Shown one piece after another: positions 13,846-14,961 of a stretch of 14,961 nucleotides of DNA (its first letter is position 1; each line of letters opens with the position of its first letter). The notes beneath the pieces were generated by a model that saw only the letters and a list, made by a program, of their open reading frames with translations, ran no database searches and had not been told where the DNA came from. Location of the stretch: positions 1-14,961 of the forward strand of contig CAYTNN010000105.1 in the NCBI GenBank assembly GCA_964439135.1, given 5' to 3'. Origin of the DNA: JAFGPJ01 sp964439135. GTDB taxonomy: Bacteria; Planctomycetota; Phycisphaerae; Sedimentisphaerales; Anaerobacaceae. The position numbers were made by a program, and so were the translations under genes.

Positions 13846-13953
13846 ATGGAAACGGATCCGATGGTGAAATCCCTGGCCAGGTTCAGAGCTGTCTACTGCT
13901 CCGGCTTCTTAGTCTTATTGGAAAAACTCTTTGTTGTTTCACTGTCCACGTAA
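13846..13953 (+). CDS. Possible 35-residue ORF after the last attC
   Basis: Starts 27 nt after the GTTAGGC core, where a cassette gene would begin, with a weak AGGGA about 9 nt upstream. The product (METDPMVKSLARFRAV..., ending VVSLST) has a short hydrophobic stretch and no family that I know. It may be a remnant of a third cassette gene. No attC follows in the rest of the window. Confidence 0.3.
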   Translation: METDPMVKSLARFRAVYCSGFLVLLEKLFVVSLST

Positions 13954-14177
13954 CCGCTACGCGAAATCTACTCGACAGGAGAGGGATTGTCAAAAAAAAT
14001 CACGTTCTGCTGCAAAACTACGCCACACCCAGAAAATGCAACCTATACGTAACTGGTTTGTTGAATTGTCAATAATCAGGTACAAACGCAAGATTTGCAA
14101 TGGTTGGTCAGACCGTTTAGAGTGATTGACTGATTATTGAATTAGAGAATTAGGCTCCAATCGAGCATCATAAAATC

Positions 14178-14200
14178 CTATCCACAGCACGCAATACGCA
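14178..14200. repeat. Degenerate repeat, copy 1 (CTATCCACAGCACGCAATAC...)
   Basis: Matches 14278-14300, exactly 100 bp further on, at most positions. Shorter variants (ACGCAGTAC) continue through 14319. Confidence 0.6.
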
Positions 14201-14277
14201 AAATTCTGTGAATATCCAATATCGAACAGGCAATGTCCAATTATGAAGTTAAAAAAGCATAAAACAGGGCAAAAACG

Positions 14278-14319
14278 CTATCCACAACACGCAGTACACA
14301 GTACGCAGCACGCAGTACG
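14278..14319. repeat. Degenerate repeat, copy 2, running into ACGCAGTAC variants
   Basis: CTATCCACAACACGCAGTAC followed by overlapping variants of ACGCAGTAC and ACAGTAC, an imperfect low-complexity tandem. Confidence 0.6.
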
Positions 14320-14325
14320 AATAAT

Positions 14326-14344
14326 GAACGCCGTCTCACGGAGA
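14326..14344. repeat. Repeat GAACGCCGTCTCACGGAGA, copy 1
   Basis: Differs from 14410-14428 at one base (C for T) and contains a CCGT/ACGG inverted repeat. The last part (CTTACGGAGA) recurs at 14571-14580. Confidence 0.7.
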
Positions 14345-14409
14345 CCTTGCCATTGACTATTTACAATTTACGATTGACTATTGCTTTGTGCCCTCTGCGG
14401 CATAACAAA

Positions 14410-14428
14410 GAACGCCGTCTTACGGAGA
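14410..14428. repeat. Repeat GAACGCCGTCTTACGGAGA, copy 2
   Basis: One-base variant of 14326-14344, 84 bp downstream in the same orientation. Confidence 0.7.
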
Positions 14429-14519
14429 TTTATTTGGAATTAGCCCGCCCTTTTGCGTTTAGATTCGTATAATAGGTAACAGATTTATGTAGAATACATA
14501 AATAAGTAAAAAGGCAAAA

Positions 14520-14540
14520 GGGAAAAGGGAAAAGGGAAAA
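14520..14540. repeat. Three perfect tandem GGGAAAA units
   Basis: A 7-bp unit repeated three times within a longer purine-only run (about 14506-14540, interrupted by one C). Prone to slippage. Confidence 0.8.
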
Positions 14541-14598
14541 TGAGGTCCAATCACACAGTCTTTGGGACTCCTTACGGAGAACGCAGAACGAATTTTAG

Positions 14599-14618
14599 CC
14601 CGCACCACTGGTGCCGGG
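14599..14618. repeat. Hairpin repeat, copy 1 (arms CCCGCACCA / TGGTGCCGGG)
   Basis: A near-perfect inverted repeat around a single central C with one surplus C in the right arm, preceded by TTAG and followed by GTCGAAAA. It is a diverged copy of the hairpin at 14852-14870. Confidence 0.6.
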
Positions 14619-14851
14619 TCGAAAAATGAAGCAAAAAATTGAACTAAAAATGCAAAAAAAAGGCAAAAATGAGAGCAAATCCGGTGTTTATTCGTGTGAA
14701 TTCGTGGTTAAGTTGAAAAAACAAAGCCAATTTGTGGCAGGGTGAAAATGGCGCAAAGTCTTATATGAAAGGGGATTATGAAGCATTTTACGGTTTTGGG
14801 CAGCGAAAAAACAAACCCAATTCAAAGCCAAACAAAGCCAATCTCGGTTAG

Positions 14852-14870
14852 CCCCCAGCACTGCTGGGGG
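14852..14870. repeat. Hairpin repeat, copy 2 (arms CCCCCAGCA / TGCTGGGGG)
   Basis: A perfect 9-bp inverted repeat around a central C, preceded by TTAG and followed by TTGAAAA. Compared with copy 1 the base pair next to the loop region has changed on both sides (AGCA/TGCT against ACCA/TGGT). Confidence 0.65.
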
Positions 14871-14902
14871 TTGAAAACCAATTTGAAAAAACAAAACCAA
14901 AA

Positions 14903-14917
14903 CCGGCCTTCGGCCGG
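14903..14917. repeat. Short GC hairpin CCGGCC TTC GGCCGG
   Basis: A perfect inverted repeat with a 3-nt loop in otherwise A-rich sequence. No T-run follows on the plus strand, but the A-run upstream would give T residues after the hairpin on the minus strand (TTTTGGTTTTG), so it could be a weak terminator there. Confidence 0.35.
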
Positions 14918-14961
14918 AAATCCGAAGCACGAAGTTCGAAATCCGAAACGAGTTGAAAGGG

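Larger units (their letters stand above)
13954..14961. other. Gene-free, AT-rich region of degenerate repeats
   Basis: About 1 kb without a believable gene on either strand; the open frames present are low-complexity. It is built of short repeated phrases such as ATCCACA.CACGCA.TAC, GAACGCCGTCT.ACGGAGA, GGGAAAA units and AAAACAAAGCCAAT, together with several small hairpins. It resembles the decayed intergenic DNA seen in some planctomycete genomes. It does not look like an origin or an RNA gene. Confidence 0.7.

Noticed and set aside
13931..14125. 64-residue plus-strand frame after the last cassette
   Set aside because: Basic, low-complexity translation, no ribosome binding site, and it overlaps the better-placed 35-residue ORF.
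14178..14319. CRISPR-like array
   Set aside because: The repeats are short and imperfect, and there are no regular unique spacers or cas genes.
14391..14430. GCATAACAAAGAACGCC resembling the start of a VCR-type attC
   Set aside because: No matching inner arm (GGCGTTC) or GTTATGC core follows; the CTTTGT/ACAAAG pairing around it is a short unrelated repeat.
14847..14853. GTTAGCC as a third attC core
   Set aside because: The palindrome lies on its right and not its left, there is no R'' box upstream, and the element is a copy of the hairpin repeat at 14599.
14688..14930. 80-residue minus-strand frame
   Set aside because: Its sequence (repeated NWLCF/DWLCLALNWVCF) simply reads the AAAACAAAGCCAAT repeats backwards.
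1..14961. tRNA, rRNA or known riboswitch genes
   Set aside because: Reading both strands by eye I saw no cloverleaf with a T-loop GTTC.A motif, no rRNA signature, and no riboswitch core that fits; a dedicated RNA search was not possible.

Overview
The window looks like a scaffold from an environmental member of the Planctomycetota, probably the Phycisphaerae/Sedimentisphaerales branch. That is an inference from protein style. Three proteins carry twin-arginine (Tat) leaders on families that planctomycetes often export: DUF362, aldo/keto reductase and a xylose-isomerase-like TIM barrel. A long secreted leucine-rich-repeat protein ends in a TYYWRIDEVN / WSFTT module and a DDFE-type module, a combination I associate with that group. 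A 100-base run of N (4655-4754) marks a scaffold join.

Layout. 1-4.6 kb: the C-terminal part of an ABC-2 type permease, then a Tat-exported DUF362 protein behind a strong promoter, facing a convergent 831-residue secreted LRR protein with its own strong promoter. 4.6-5.4 kb: the scaffold gap, a truncated DUF456-like membrane protein, and a small GIY-YIG nuclease gene between two identical 28-bp hairpin-forming repeats. 5.4-8.6 kb, all on the minus strand: a Tat lipoprotein aldo/keto reductase, an unknown two-helix membrane protein with a large palindrome at its promoter, and a lipoprotein of the serine beta-lactamase/esterase family. 8.7-10.4 kb: a glycosyltransferase of the queuosine-tRNA mannosyltransferase type, apparently on a leaderless mRNA, overlapping a convergent four-helix membrane protein by 9 bp. 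10.5-11.6 kb: a sugar-isomerase-like protein with a Tat leader, an excellent internal ribosome binding site after that leader, and two tiny upstream ORFs.

The most notable region is 11.98-13.83 kb: two consecutive integron gene cassettes with two attC sites and no integrase nearby. The proof is internal. The outer box (R'') of each attC is the exact reverse complement of the 7-bp core at the left end of the same cassette (GTTAGCT/AGCTAAC and GTTATGT/ACATAAC), as expected if each cassette was once a circle. Each cassette carries one uncharacterised plus-strand gene (217 and 311 residues). Both products have weak HEPN-like features, so a defence or toxin role is possible but unproven. A third cassette start or the array edge follows.

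From about 13.95 kb to the end there is no convincing gene. The DNA is AT-rich and full of short degenerate repeats and small hairpins, including two copies of a hairpin with a compensatory base-pair change.
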